From positions 1-7,132 of the forward strand of contig NZ_CALLYO010000110.1 in assembly GCF_937858865.1 (NCBI RefSeq): a stretch of 7,132 nucleotides of DNA, written 5' to 3'. A model generated the notes under the pieces. It was not told the DNA's origin. It made no database searches and was given only the letters and a program-made list of their open reading frames with translations. The position numbers and the translations under genes are program-made. This stretch comes from an uncultured Amaricoccus sp. (GTDB lineage: Bacteria > Pseudomonadota > Alphaproteobacteria > Rhodobacterales > Rhodobacteraceae). Positions 1 to 6,115 of this stretch are shown here, piece after piece. Position 1 is the first letter of the stretch. Each line of letters begins with the position of its first letter.

Positions 1-157
1 AGAGGCCGGCGGCCGGCTCGGCCTCGACGAGATCGCCGAGGCGGGGGAAGACGACGAGGCTGTCGAGCAGGTGCAGCCCGTCGGCGCGGCGGCCGGTGAC
101 GTGGAGCGCGAGGTTGACCTTGGCGGGGGCGAGCTCCGCCCAGCGATCGGCCGTCAC
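1..157 (-). CDS. ispE: 4-diphosphocytidyl-2-C-methyl-D-erythritol kinase, N-terminal part (cut by window edge)
   Basis: IspE is the GHMP-family kinase that uses ATP to phosphorylate CDP-methylerythritol in the cytoplasmic MEP (non-mevalonate) pathway to isopentenyl diphosphate. Only the first 52 codons are here. Reading from a GTG at 157, residues 10-27 give [18 protein letters not shown], followed by [15 protein letters not shown]: the N-terminal substrate-binding motif of IspE. Lys13 matches E. coli Lys10 and His29 matches E. coli His26. Residue 28 is Leu (codon at 76-74), where the family almost always has Tyr (E. coli Tyr25). The GTG lies 7 bases after the stop of the TPR gene, with only a weak GGACGG-like ribosome site inside that gene's last codons, so translational coupling is likely. 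The alternative, an unrelated GHMP kinase, is unlikely given the motif. The ATP-binding glycine-rich loop lies outside the window. Confidence 0.88.
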   Translation of the reverse strand, partial: MTADRWAELAPAKVNLALHVTGRRADGLHLLDSLVVFPRLGDLVEAEPAAGL

Positions 158-164
158 TTGCGGG

Positions 165-1850
165 TCAGCCGTCCTGCCGCGGCTCGTCGGCCAGCACCTG
201 GTCGAGGCCGACCTCGAGCTTCCTGCGGATGCGGTCCATGTCGAGGTCTTCGGCCGGGCCGAAGGAGAGGGCGCGGCGCCACTGGAACTCGGCCTCGCGC
301 TTGCGGCCGACCATCCAGAGCACGTCGCCGAGGTGGTCGTTGATGACCGGGTCGTCGGGGGTGAGCTCGACGGCGCGCAGCATCGGCTTCACCGCGTCCT
401 GGTAGCGGCCGAGCCGGTAGAGCACCCAGCCGAGGCTGTCGGTGATGTAGCCGTCCTCGGGCTCGGCCTTGGCGGCGCGCTCGATCATGCCGAGCGCCTC
501 GTCGAGCTTCTCGTGCTTCTCGACCAGGCTGTAGCCGAGGTAGTTCAGCACCAGCGGCTGGTTGGGCTCGAGCCGTAGCGCCTCGCGGAAGTCCCGCTCG
601 GCGGCCGGCCAGTTGCCGGCGCGCTCGTTGGCGATGCCGCGGGTGTAGAAGAGCGGCCAGTGCACCGGGCTCGGCTCGGCGACGAGGGCGACGGCGGCGT
701 CGTAGGCGGCGACGGCCTCGGGGTAGCGCTCGGCCATGCGGAGCGCGTCGCCGAGCCCGCTCTGCACCTCGATCCGGTCGGGATAGTGCCCGGCGAGCTC
801 GGCCAGCGTGGCGATCCCGGCCTCGGGGTCGCCGGCGGCGCGCTGGGTGGCGGCGCGGCGGATCTGGGCGGTGACGTACCAGGGCGAGCTCTCCGGGACG
901 GTCGCCAGCGCCGCGGTGGCGAGCGCGTGCTGCCCCTCATCCTCGAGCAGCTCGGCGGCGAGCAGGTTCGCCTCGATGAGCTCGGGGCGGATGTGCGCCG
1001 CGATGCGCGCGTGCAGCAGCGCCACCCGCTGGCTGTCGGAGGTGTTGAGCGCGTCGGCGAGCGTCAGGAAGGCCTCGGCCGCCCCGTCGCGCGCGCGGGT
1101 CACCACGTCGAAGGGGACCTCCTCGCCGGCGGCCAGGCGCTGGCGCAGGGCGAGCAGCGGCTCGTCCGGGACGTTGCCCGCCAGCGCCTCGTCGATCACC
1201 CTGACCGCGTCGGCCTCGCGGCCGAGCTGGGCGAGGATCTCGGCATGCGCCACGATCGAGGAGCGGTTGAGGTGGAGCGGCCCCTCCTCGCCGCCGGCCA
1301 TGATCGCCTCGGCGCCGACGAAGTCGCCGGCGAAGGCGAGCGCCAGCGCCTTGTGGTACTGGCCGTAGGCGACGAGCGCGTCGCCGCCGGTCGTGGCGTC
1401 GAAGGTCGCGCGCGCGGCGTCGAACTCCTCGAGGCCGACCTCGATCCAGCCGGCGAGGAGCGCGGCGAGCAGCGGGTTGAGCGTGTCGGCGGTCTTGTCG
1501 AGCACCGCCTTCGCCTCGGCGAACTGGCTCGCCGCGAGCATGTCGCCGAGGCGGACGAGCGTCGCCACCTGGTTGTTGGGGTCGACCTCCTCGAGGCGGT
1601 CGGCGAGCGGCCGCGCGGCGGCGAAGTCGCCGAGCGCCACCCGGGCGACCAGCGCGTTGGTCAGGATCCCGACGTTGGTCGGGTCGAGCGCCAGCACCCG
1701 GTCGTAGTAGCGCGCCGCCTCGGCATAGTCGTCGCGGATGTCCGCCTGGGTCGCCGCGAGATAGGCACCCGAGAGGCCGGTCGCCGCGACGGGGACCGCC
1801 GGCGCCGCGACCGCGGCGGCGATCAGCAGGGAAGCGAGGAAGCGCGGCAC
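165..1850 (-). CDS. Exported tetratricopeptide-repeat protein, 561 aa
   Basis: The GTG at 1850 is preferred because GGAG lies 9 bases upstream and the resulting N-terminus is a clean signal peptide: [22 protein letters not shown], cleavage probably near residues 23-24. An in-frame TTG at 1922 would add 24 Arg/His-rich residues that bury this signal. The mature protein is almost entirely paired helices. Residues 30-56 form a TPR-like pair ending ALDPTN. The best repeats are C-terminal: about 366-389, 401-430 (ending RLEPN), 434-464 ([18 protein letters not shown]), 470-499 ([17 protein letters not shown], ending ELTPDD) and 503-530 ([17 protein letters not shown]). No catalytic domain is visible, so it is probably a periplasmic or envelope-attached scaffold; the partner is unknown. 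From memory, similar proteins often sit between ETF-QO and ispE in Rhodobacterales, which fits a shared operon. The TPR fold and export are well supported; the role is not. Confidence 0.88.
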   Translation of the reverse strand: MPRFLASLLIAAAVAAPAVPVAATGLSGAYLAATQADIRDDYAEAARYYDRVLALDPTNVGILTNALVARVALGDFAAARPLADRLEEVDPNNQVATLVRLGDMLAASQFAEAKAVLDKTADTLNPLLAALLAGWIEVGLEEFDAARATFDATTGGDALVAYGQYHKALALAFAGDFVGAEAIMAGGEEGPLHLNRSSIVAHAEILAQLGREADAVRVIDEALAGNVPDEPLLALRQRLAAGEEVPFDVVTRARDGAAEAFLTLADALNTSDSQRVALLHARIAAHIRPELIEANLLAAELLEDEGQHALATAALATVPESSPWYVTAQIRRAATQRAAGDPEAGIATLAELAGHYPDRIEVQSGLGDALRMAERYPEAVAAYDAAVALVAEPSPVHWPLFYTRGIANERAGNWPAAERDFREALRLEPNQPLVLNYLGYSLVEKHEKLDEALGMIERAAKAEPEDGYITDSLGWVLYRLGRYQDAVKPMLRAVELTPDDPVINDHLGDVLWMVGRKREAEFQWRRALSFGPAEDLDMDRIRRKLEVGLDQVLADEPRQDG

Positions 1851-1859
1851 GTGGTGAAT

Positions 1860-1863
1860 CTCC
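1860..1863 (-). promoter_or_regulatory. Ribosome-binding site deciding the TPR gene start
   Basis: On the minus strand GGAG lies 9 bases before the GTG at 1850. No comparable site precedes the longer TTG alternative at 1922. Together with the signal peptide that follows, this fixes the likely start. Confidence 0.55.
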
Positions 1864-1893
1864 GGGTTCGGAACGGCTCCGTCATGGCGGCGG

Positions 1894-1922
1894 ACCCTAT
1901 GCCGCCCGCACCGCCGATTCAA
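1894..1922 (-). promoter_or_regulatory. Weak possible promoter for the TPR gene
   Basis: On the minus strand TTGAAT (1922-1917), a 17-base spacer and TAGGGT (1899-1894) form a marginal sigma-70-like pair. The -10 element is poor. Its -35 overlaps the inverted repeat at 1911-1938, so the two could interfere. It shares a TTGA(N19)TAGG pattern with the candidate upstream of ETF-QO. It could be chance in a GC-rich gap. Confidence 0.2.
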
Positions 1923-1938
1923 TCGCGCGAATCGGCGG
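1911..1938. repeat. Perfect 10-bp inverted repeat between ETF-QO and the TPR gene
   Basis: CCGCCGATTC (1911-1920) and GAATCGGCGG (1929-1938) are exact reverse complements around an 8-base loop. A second small palindrome, CCGCC-GTC-GGCGG (1943-1955), abuts the ETF-QO stop codon. In the minus-strand transcript these would form two stacked hairpins within 45 bases of that stop. No U-tract follows, so this is not a classical intrinsic terminator. It may instead protect the 3' end, pause polymerase, or set the ratio of the two genes. Confidence 0.6.
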
Positions 1939-1955
1939 AGAGCCGCCGTCGGCGG

Positions 1956-3614
1956 TCACATGTTGGGGTAGTTCGGCCCGTCGCCGCCCTGGGGCGTGGT
2001 CCAGTTGATGTTCTGCAGCGGGTCCTTGATGTCACAGGTCTTGCAGTGGACGCAGTTCTGGAAGTTGATGACGAAACGCGGGTTCGACCCGTCCTCGTCG
2101 CGCAGCACCTCGTAGACCCCGGCCGGGCAGTAGCGCTGCGCCGGCTCGGCGAAGCGCGGCAGGTTGACGTCGATCGGGATGCCCGGGTCCTTCAGCACCA
2201 GGTGGCAGGGCTGGCTCTCGTCGTGGTTGGTGAAGGAGAAGGCGACGTTGGTCAGCCGGTCGAACGAGAGCACCCCGTCCGGCCGCGGGTAGTCGATCGG
2301 GGCGAAATGCTCGGCCCGGCGCGTCGCCTCGGCATCGGTCTTGCGGTGGGCGAGCGTGCCGAAGGGCGAGCGGTTGCCGAAGAGCGAGTTCACCCACATG
2401 TCGAGCCCGCCCAAGGTCAGCGAGGCGGTCAGCCCGTAGCGCGACCAGAGCGGCTTCACGTTGCGGACCGGCTTCAGGTCGCGCGCGATCGGCCCGGCCT
2501 CGACGGCGGCCGGATATTCGGCGAGCTCGTCCCCCTCGCGCCCCATGGCGATCGCCCGCTGCGCCGCCTCGGCCGCCGCGATGCCGGAGAGCATCGCGTT
2601 GTGGTTGCCCTTGATGCGCGGCACGTTGACGAGCCCGGCCGAGCAGCCGAGCAGGGCGCCGCCCGGGAAGACGAGCTTCGGGATCGACTGCCAGCCGCCC
2701 TCGGAGATCGCCCGCGCGCCGTAGGCGACGCGCTTGCCGCCGCTGAGCACGTCCGCGATCAGCGGATGGTGCTTGAAGCGCTGGAACTCCATGTAGGGGT
2801 AGAGCCAGGGATTCTCGTAGTTGAGGTGGACGACGAAGCCGACGAAGACTTGGTTGTCCTCGAGATGGTACATGAAGGAGCCGCCGCCGGCGTTCGAGCC
2901 GAGCGGCCAGCCCATGGTGTGCGTCACCTGGCCGAGCCGGTGCTTCGCCGGGTCGACCTCCCAGATCTCCTTCATGCCGAGGCCGTACTTCTGCGGCTCG
3001 CGGCCGTTGCCGAGCCCCCAGCGCTCGATCGCCTGCTTCGAGAGAGAGCCGCGCACCCCCTCGGCGAGGAAGACGTATTTGCCGAGCAGCTCCATTCCCG
3101 GCTCGTAGCCCGGCCCGGGCCGGCGGTCCTTGTCGAGGCCGAACTCGCCGGCGACGACGCCGCGCAGCACGCCCTCCTCCGACACCACGAGCTGGCTCGC
3201 CGCCATGCCGGGGAAGATCTCGACGCCGAGCGCCTCGGCCTGCGCCGCCAGCCAGCGGCAGACGTTGCCCATCGAGACGATGTAGTTGCCGTGGTTCGAC
3301 ATCAGCTTCGGCATCGGCCAGTTCGGCAGGCGGATCTGCCCGCCCTGGCCGAGGAGGTAGAAGCGGTCGTCGGTGACCCTGGTACGGATCGGCGCGTCCA
3401 TCCGCCGCCAGTCGGGCAGCAGCGCGTCGAGCCCGACCGGGTCGAGCACGGCGCCCGAGAGGATGTGCGCCCCGACCTCGGAGCCCTTCTCGAGCACGAC
3501 GACCGAGAGATCGGGGTCGAGCTGCTTCAGCCGGATCGCCGCCGAAAGCCCGGCCGGGCCGGCACCGACGATCACGACGTCGAACTCCATGGACTCGCGG
3601 GCTGTGTCGGCCAC
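1956..3614 (-). CDS. ETFDH: Electron transfer flavoprotein-ubiquinone oxidoreductase (ETF-QO), 552 aa
   Basis: ETF-QO takes electrons from reduced electron transfer flavoprotein, loaded by acyl-CoA and amino-acid dehydrogenases, and passes them through FAD and a 4Fe-4S cluster to ubiquinone. It sits as a monotopic protein on the inner face of the cytoplasmic membrane. The FAD dinucleotide-binding motif is VVIVGAGPAG at 13-22, a second FAD motif KYVFLAEGVRGS lies at 179-190, and the quinone/FAD core GARAISEGGWQSIPK is at 299-313, followed by FPGGALLGCSAGLVNVPRIKG. The cluster ligands Cys496, Cys521, Cys524 and Cys527 have the same C-x24-C-x2-C-x2-C spacing as the human enzyme. Length is normal and nothing is missing. 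The start is GTG at 3614, chosen for the GGAGGAG site 6 bases upstream; an internal ATG at codon 9 lacks this. It is probably the first gene of the minus-strand unit with the TPR gene and ispE. FixC-type relatives are shorter and less likely. Confidence 0.97.
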   Translation of the reverse strand: MADTARESMEFDVVIVGAGPAGLSAAIRLKQLDPDLSVVVLEKGSEVGAHILSGAVLDPVGLDALLPDWRRMDAPIRTRVTDDRFYLLGQGGQIRLPNWPMPKLMSNHGNYIVSMGNVCRWLAAQAEALGVEIFPGMAASQLVVSEEGVLRGVVAGEFGLDKDRRPGPGYEPGMELLGKYVFLAEGVRGSLSKQAIERWGLGNGREPQKYGLGMKEIWEVDPAKHRLGQVTHTMGWPLGSNAGGGSFMYHLEDNQVFVGFVVHLNYENPWLYPYMEFQRFKHHPLIADVLSGGKRVAYGARAISEGGWQSIPKLVFPGGALLGCSAGLVNVPRIKGNHNAMLSGIAAAEAAQRAIAMGREGDELAEYPAAVEAGPIARDLKPVRNVKPLWSRYGLTASLTLGGLDMWVNSLFGNRSPFGTLAHRKTDAEATRRAEHFAPIDYPRPDGVLSFDRLTNVAFSFTNHDESQPCHLVLKDPGIPIDVNLPRFAEPAQRYCPAGVYEVLRDEDGSNPRFVINFQNCVHCKTCDIKDPLQNINWTTPQGGDGPNYPNM

Positions 3615-3620
3615 CGGGCG

Positions 3621-3627
3621 CTCCTCC
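3621..3627 (-). promoter_or_regulatory. Ribosome-binding site deciding the ETF-QO start
   Basis: On the minus strand GGAGGAG is followed by 6 bases and then GTG (3614). This strong site favours the GTG over the ATG eight codons further in. Confidence 0.75.
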
Positions 3628-3646
3628 GACTCTGCGGGCTAAGGGT

Positions 3647-3675
3647 GACCTATCTGCAGCGGCGGCCAAGATCAA
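3647..3675 (-). promoter_or_regulatory. Possible promoter for the ETF-QO operon
   Basis: On the minus strand TTGATC (3675-3670), a 17-base spacer and TAGGTC (3652-3647) resemble a sigma-70 pair with a weak -10. The predicted leader would be about 25-30 bases, ending in the GGAGGAG site. It is the best candidate in the 177-base divergent region for leftward transcription. Confidence 0.3.
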
Positions 3676-3715
3676 TCGCCACCGCCCGCGCCCGTTGCCT
3701 TCGGCCGGTTCGGCT

Positions 3716-3745
3716 TTGCTCCGGCCGGACGTTCTGTGGTATTCT
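3716..3745 (+). promoter_or_regulatory. Possible promoter for the DUF1353 lipoprotein gene
   Basis: TTGCTC (3716-3721), an 18-base spacer and TATTCT (3740-3745) lie about 45 bases before the start codon. The same TATTCT -10 occurs upstream of greA. A 7-bp inverted repeat, CGGCCGG (3702-3708) with CCGGCCG (3721-3727), straddles the -35 and could be an operator or just GC-rich coincidence. Confidence 0.35.
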
Positions 3746-3791
3746 ATCTCGGCCTCGGCTTATTGGACCGGCGGCAGGGGGATATGCGGTG

Positions 3792-4385
3792 ATGGCGTCG
3801 ATTGGACTCCGCCGCTTCGCACGCTCGGTATGTGTCGGCCTCGCGCTCCTTGCAGCGTCGGGATGCGCGGCGGTTCACTACCAGACCGTCGATCGGGGCC
3901 GGATCGACGGCAAGCTCACCGTCGAATGGATCGACCGCGACGTCTTCCGTTTCATCCCGGACGGCGAGGATCCGCTCACCTTCACGCGCGCGTCGGGCGA
4001 GCGCATCGTCCCCGGCGAGATGACGACTGATGGCGGATCGATCCCGCGGCCGCTCTGGATGCTGCGGGACTATTCGCCCTGGGGCTATGCGCCGGCCTTC
4101 ATCGTCCACGACTGGCTCTTCGAGGCCCATTCCTGCAAGCTGACGGGATACGAGCATTACACGGTCGACACCGCGGCCGACATCCTCTCCGAGGTGATCA
4201 AGACGATGATGGAGAGCGACCGCTTCGGCGGCCGCAACGAGCTCGTGCTCCTGTCGATGGACCGGGCGGTCCGCAGCCCGTTCGCGCGGAACGCCTGGGA
4301 CACGGGGCCCTGCACCATCGGGGACCCGCAGCCGCTCCGGAGGAGGGCGCCGATTGCCGTTTATACGCTGGACTATTCGAACTGA
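3792..4385 (+). CDS. DUF1353-like lipoprotein, 197 aa
   Basis: The N-terminus has a basic start (RRFARS), a hydrophobic stretch and a lipobox at 21-25 (AASGC), so Cys25 is probably lipidated and the protein anchored in the envelope. The body matches the DUF1353 pattern: a strand-rich section at 40-78, then TTDGGSIPRPLWML (78-91), WGYAPAFIVHDWLFE (97-111) with the conserved His-Asp pair at 106-107, and an AADILSEVI helix (128-136). DUF1353 is known from phages and bacteria with no settled function; the Thr-Asp/Ser-Ile-Pro and His-Asp motifs suggest a conserved site, but calling it an enzyme would be a guess. The start is ATG at 3792, with a GGGGG tract ending 10 bases upstream; the adjacent in-frame GTG at 3789 is equally possible. 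It is divergent from ETF-QO. Two Cys in the mature part (114 and 174) could form a disulfide. Confidence 0.85.
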   Translation: MASIGLRRFARSVCVGLALLAASGCAAVHYQTVDRGRIDGKLTVEWIDRDVFRFIPDGEDPLTFTRASGERIVPGEMTTDGGSIPRPLWMLRDYSPWGYAPAFIVHDWLFEAHSCKLTGYEHYTVDTAADILSEVIKTMMESDRFGGRNELVLLSMDRAVRSPFARNAWDTGPCTIGDPQPLRRRAPIAVYTLDYSN

Positions 4386-4553
4386 GGCAGCCCCGCTTAG
4401 ACGGTGGCGTGAAAAATAGTGAAGTAGACTGACACAATGCAATAAAGCCAATTTGATTCGTGCCTGCATTTTCTGGCCTGTGACTAAGAATTGACGTCGA
4501 AAGGTGAATTTAAACCCGAGCTCGCCCCGCGCGCAGCTCGCTGGAGGTGATAC
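4386..4553. other. AT-rich intergenic gap
   Basis: From about 4410 to 4515 the DNA is markedly AT-rich compared with everything around it. I found no convincing promoter pair, RNA gene or terminator. Near the right end CGAGCT (4517-4522) and AGCTCG (4535-4540) form a 6-bp inverted repeat ending 2 bases before the ribosome site of the next gene. The gap should hold the promoter of the downstream gene, but the elements are not recognisable. Confidence 0.5.
4543..4551 (+). promoter_or_regulatory. Near-perfect ribosome-binding site of the metzincin-HEAT gene
   Basis: GGAGGTGAT matches nine consecutive bases of the complement to the 16S rRNA 3' end, and the ATG follows two bases later, at 4554. 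It fixes the start and predicts efficient initiation. Confidence 0.8.
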
Positions 4554-5960
4554 ATGCAGCAATCGTCTTTCGTCTGCGCCACGGGCCTCGCAGCCCTGAT
4601 CGCATCCGCCGGCATGGCTCTCGGGCAGGCGGCGCCCGTGGTCGTGGAGGTGAGCGTCAGGCAGCATTCGGCGCTCCCTGCACGGCTCAGCAATGCCGAG
4701 GTGGACCACGTCCTCGCCGAGGCGACCAAGCTCCTCAGCGACTCCGATTCCGCCTCCGACACCGCCTGCCGCGTCATCCTGCGGCGGGTCGGCAACGTGA
4801 CGACCTTCAACGAGAGCGACATTCCCTTCTCGATCAGCAGCCGCCAGGACTTCGCCAGGGTCAATGCCGCCGACACGACGATCAAGGTCGTCGGCGAGAT
4901 CAACTGGTGCGGCCAGCTCGGCCCGTCGATCATCGGCTGCGCCAGTATGCCGGGACCGCGGATGGCGGTGACGCGCTTCTCGCCGCGCAGCATGGAGCCG
5001 ATCCTCTGGGCGCACGAATATGCCCATACGACCGGCAGTCCGCATCGGTCGGCGGCACGGCAGCTGATGCGCCCGTCGATCGCCTCGAACATGCGCGAGG
5101 TCGATGGCGCGGAATGCGGCCGGCTGGTCAGCGTCTTCAGCCTCGATCCGCTGCAGGCGCTCGTCGCCGACAACAGCGGGCCGCGGCTCGATGCCGGGCC
5201 GCCGATGTCGGTCAACGACGTCGGCGGGGCCGGCGGGACCGAGTCCGGGGGGGCGGACTCGGTCCAGGCCTTCGTCAATCAGATCTTCATCGAGGGCGTG
5301 CCCTTCGCCGAGGCGGCGAAATTCGGCGAGGAGGCCGTTCCGGAGCTCGCCGCGATGCTGGAGAATCCGGCGATGAGCGCGACCTGGAGCAACGCGGCGG
5401 CGACGCTGGGCGCCATCGGCGCTCCCGAGGCCGAGGCCGAGCTCATGCGGTTCCTGATGATGGATCCGACCGCGGAGCTCGACATTCCGCAGTATCTCGC
5501 CAAGGCGAACGTCCCGATCAATCTCGGCTGGCTCGTGCACCAGGGCGGAAGCCGCACGGCGCTCGAGACGCTCATCAAGGCGACCAATGCCGACTGGTGG
5601 CTGAACGAGACCGCGATCGACTGGAAGACCCCGATCCACGCCGATCGGGAGGCGCTGGTGAAGCAGCTGGTCAACAAGTCGATCATCGGCCTCACCCTGA
5701 CCGGGACCGAGGAGGCCCAGATCCGGCTGGACCAGCTCGCGGGCCAGCTCGACGAGGGCGCGCCGCAGCCGATCCTCGCCCCGGAGGAGGTGAGCGTCCT
5801 GCAGCGGCTGGGGCCGTCGGCGGAATCGGCGATCATCGCGGTCTCGCCCGACACCCGGGGCGCGGTCCGGGCCATCGGCGGCGACGAGTTCCTCGCCTCG
5901 CAGGTGGACGAGCTGCGCTTGATCCGGGAGCAGGGCCTCGAGGACTATTATTCGAGGTAG
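4554..5960 (+). CDS. Exported metzincin-type zinc metalloprotease with HEAT-like C-terminal region, 468 aa
   Basis: A signal peptide covers about residues 1-26 (hydrophobic 6-24, then GQAAP), though its n-region lacks the usual Lys/Arg. Residues 46-62 form a helix, followed by strands CRVILRRVG (72-80) and IKVVGEINWCG (110-120). WAHEYAHTTGSPH at 152-164 contains the full metzincin motif HExxHxxGxxH: zinc ligands His154, His158 and His164, catalytic Glu155, turn Gly161. LMRPS at 171-175 supplies a Met-turn; Met172 is 8 residues after the third His, as in matrixins (ALMYP). Cys72, Cys119, Cys129 and Cys188 could form two disulfides. A Gly/Ser-rich linker (about 208-236) leads to helical repeats; 256-302 looks HEAT-like (FGEEAVPELAAMLENP, then AAATLGAIGAPEAEAEL), and helices continue to the end. 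I infer a periplasmic or secreted protease whose C-terminal half binds a partner or substrate. Substrate is unknown. I cannot name the family; similar bacterial proteins with WAHEFGH-type motifs exist. Confidence 0.85.
   Translation: MQQSSFVCATGLAALIASAGMALGQAAPVVVEVSVRQHSALPARLSNAEVDHVLAEATKLLSDSDSASDTACRVILRRVGNVTTFNESDIPFSISSRQDFARVNAADTTIKVVGEINWCGQLGPSIIGCASMPGPRMAVTRFSPRSMEPILWAHEYAHTTGSPHRSAARQLMRPSIASNMREVDGAECGRLVSVFSLDPLQALVADNSGPRLDAGPPMSVNDVGGAGGTESGGADSVQAFVNQIFIEGVPFAEAAKFGEEAVPELAAMLENPAMSATWSNAAATLGAIGAPEAEAELMRFLMMDPTAELDIPQYLAKANVPINLGWLVHQGGSRTALETLIKATNADWWLNETAIDWKTPIHADREALVKQLVNKSIIGLTLTGTEEAQIRLDQLAGQLDEGAPQPILAPEEVSVLQRLGPSAESAIIAVSPDTRGAVRAIGGDEFLASQVDELRLIREQGLEDYYSR
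5236..5265. repeat. Perfect 11-bp inverted repeat with a G7 tract in the loop, inside the metzincin-HEAT gene
   Basis: GGACCGAGTCC (5236-5246) and GGACTCGGTCC (5255-5265) are exact reverse complements; the 8-base loop GGGGGGGC contains seven consecutive G (5247-5253). It lies in the codons of the Gly/Ser linker between the protease and the helical region. Losing one G would run into a stop at 5374-5376. Gaining one G enters a frame that is open through to the greA stop at 6598. Confidence 0.9.
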
Positions 5961-5977
5961 CGACGCCGCCGCGGGTG

Positions 5978-5989
5978 CCGGCGCGCCGG
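5978..5989. repeat. 12-bp perfect palindrome upstream of the greA promoter
   Basis: CCGGCGCGCCGG reads identically on both strands, 17 bases after the metzincin-HEAT stop codon and 6 bases before the candidate -35 of greA. It is flanked by partly complementary GG and CC. It may be an operator, a 3'-end hairpin, or a chance GC palindrome. Confidence 0.5.
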
Positions 5990-5995
5990 AGCCGC

Positions 5996-6024
5996 TTGCA
6001 GGGCCGGGATCGGGCACCTATTCT
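5996..6024 (+). promoter_or_regulatory. Candidate greA promoter
   Basis: TTGCAG (5996-6001), an optimal 17-base spacer and TATTCT (6019-6024) suggest a sigma-70-type promoter with transcription starting near 6031. The leader would be close to 100 bases and would contain the terminator at 6055-6091. Confidence 0.45.
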
Positions 6025-6054
6025 CGCTCCTCGCGGCGACGATCAGCCGCGACC

Positions 6055-6091
6055 CAGGCCGAGACGCCGGTCTCGGCCTGATTTTATTGTT
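6055..6091 (+). terminator. Intrinsic terminator upstream of greA (attenuator or end of the metzincin-HEAT transcript)
   Basis: CAGGCCGAGA (6055-6064) pairs perfectly with TCTCGGCCTG (6071-6080) around a 6-base loop, and ATTTTATTGTT follows directly. A GC-rich 10-bp stem plus a T-rich tail is a textbook factor-independent terminator on the plus strand. It ends 26 bases before the greA ribosome site. It can close the upstream gene, and because a candidate greA promoter lies ahead of it, it could also attenuate greA. Confidence 0.85.
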
Positions 6092-6095
6092 GCGC

Positions 6096-6115
6096 AGTCC
6101 GCGGCGACGCGGGCT
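6096..6115 (+). promoter_or_regulatory. GNRA-capped hairpin beside the greA ribosome-binding site
   Basis: AGTCCGCG (6096-6103) pairs with CGCGGGCT (6108-6115), including one G-U pair, around a GCGA tetraloop of the stable GNRA class. The stem ends 2 bases before GGAGG (6118-6122), which itself stays unpaired. It may modulate ribosome access or fold in alternation with the terminator stem. Confidence 0.5.

Noticed and set aside
1851..1922. A TTG start at 1922 for the TPR protein
   Set aside because: It has no ribosome site, adds a basic His/Arg-rich tail ahead of a clear signal peptide, and overlaps the inverted repeat.
3702..3727. CGGCCGG/CCGGCCG inverted repeat as an operator in the divergent region
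   Set aside because: Seven GC-only pairs around a 12-base loop are expected often at this base composition; kept only as a remark in the promoter entry.
660..3791. A very long plus-strand open frame opposite the TPR and ETF-QO genes, continuing into the DUF1353 frame
   Set aside because: It is Arg/Ala/Glu/His-rich with no domain, and lies antisense to two clear genes. GC-rich DNA lacks stop codons in such frames. Only its last 197 codons, from 3792, form a real gene with its own signal peptide.
4390..4408. A hairpin after the lipoprotein gene (GCCCCG with CGGTGGC) as terminator
   Set aside because: The stem is six pairs with a bulge, and it is followed by an A-run rather than a T-run on the plus strand.
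4491..4514. TTGACG with TTTAAA downstream as the promoter of the metzincin-HEAT gene
   Set aside because: The -35 is good but the spacer is only 12 bases, too short for sigma-70; no acceptable -10 occurs at 16-18 bases.
3744..6017. A 757-codon minus-strand open frame opposite the lipoprotein and metzincin-HEAT genes
   Set aside because: The composition is low-complexity Arg/Asp/His with no motif, whereas the plus strand has strong ribosome sites, signal peptides and family motifs.
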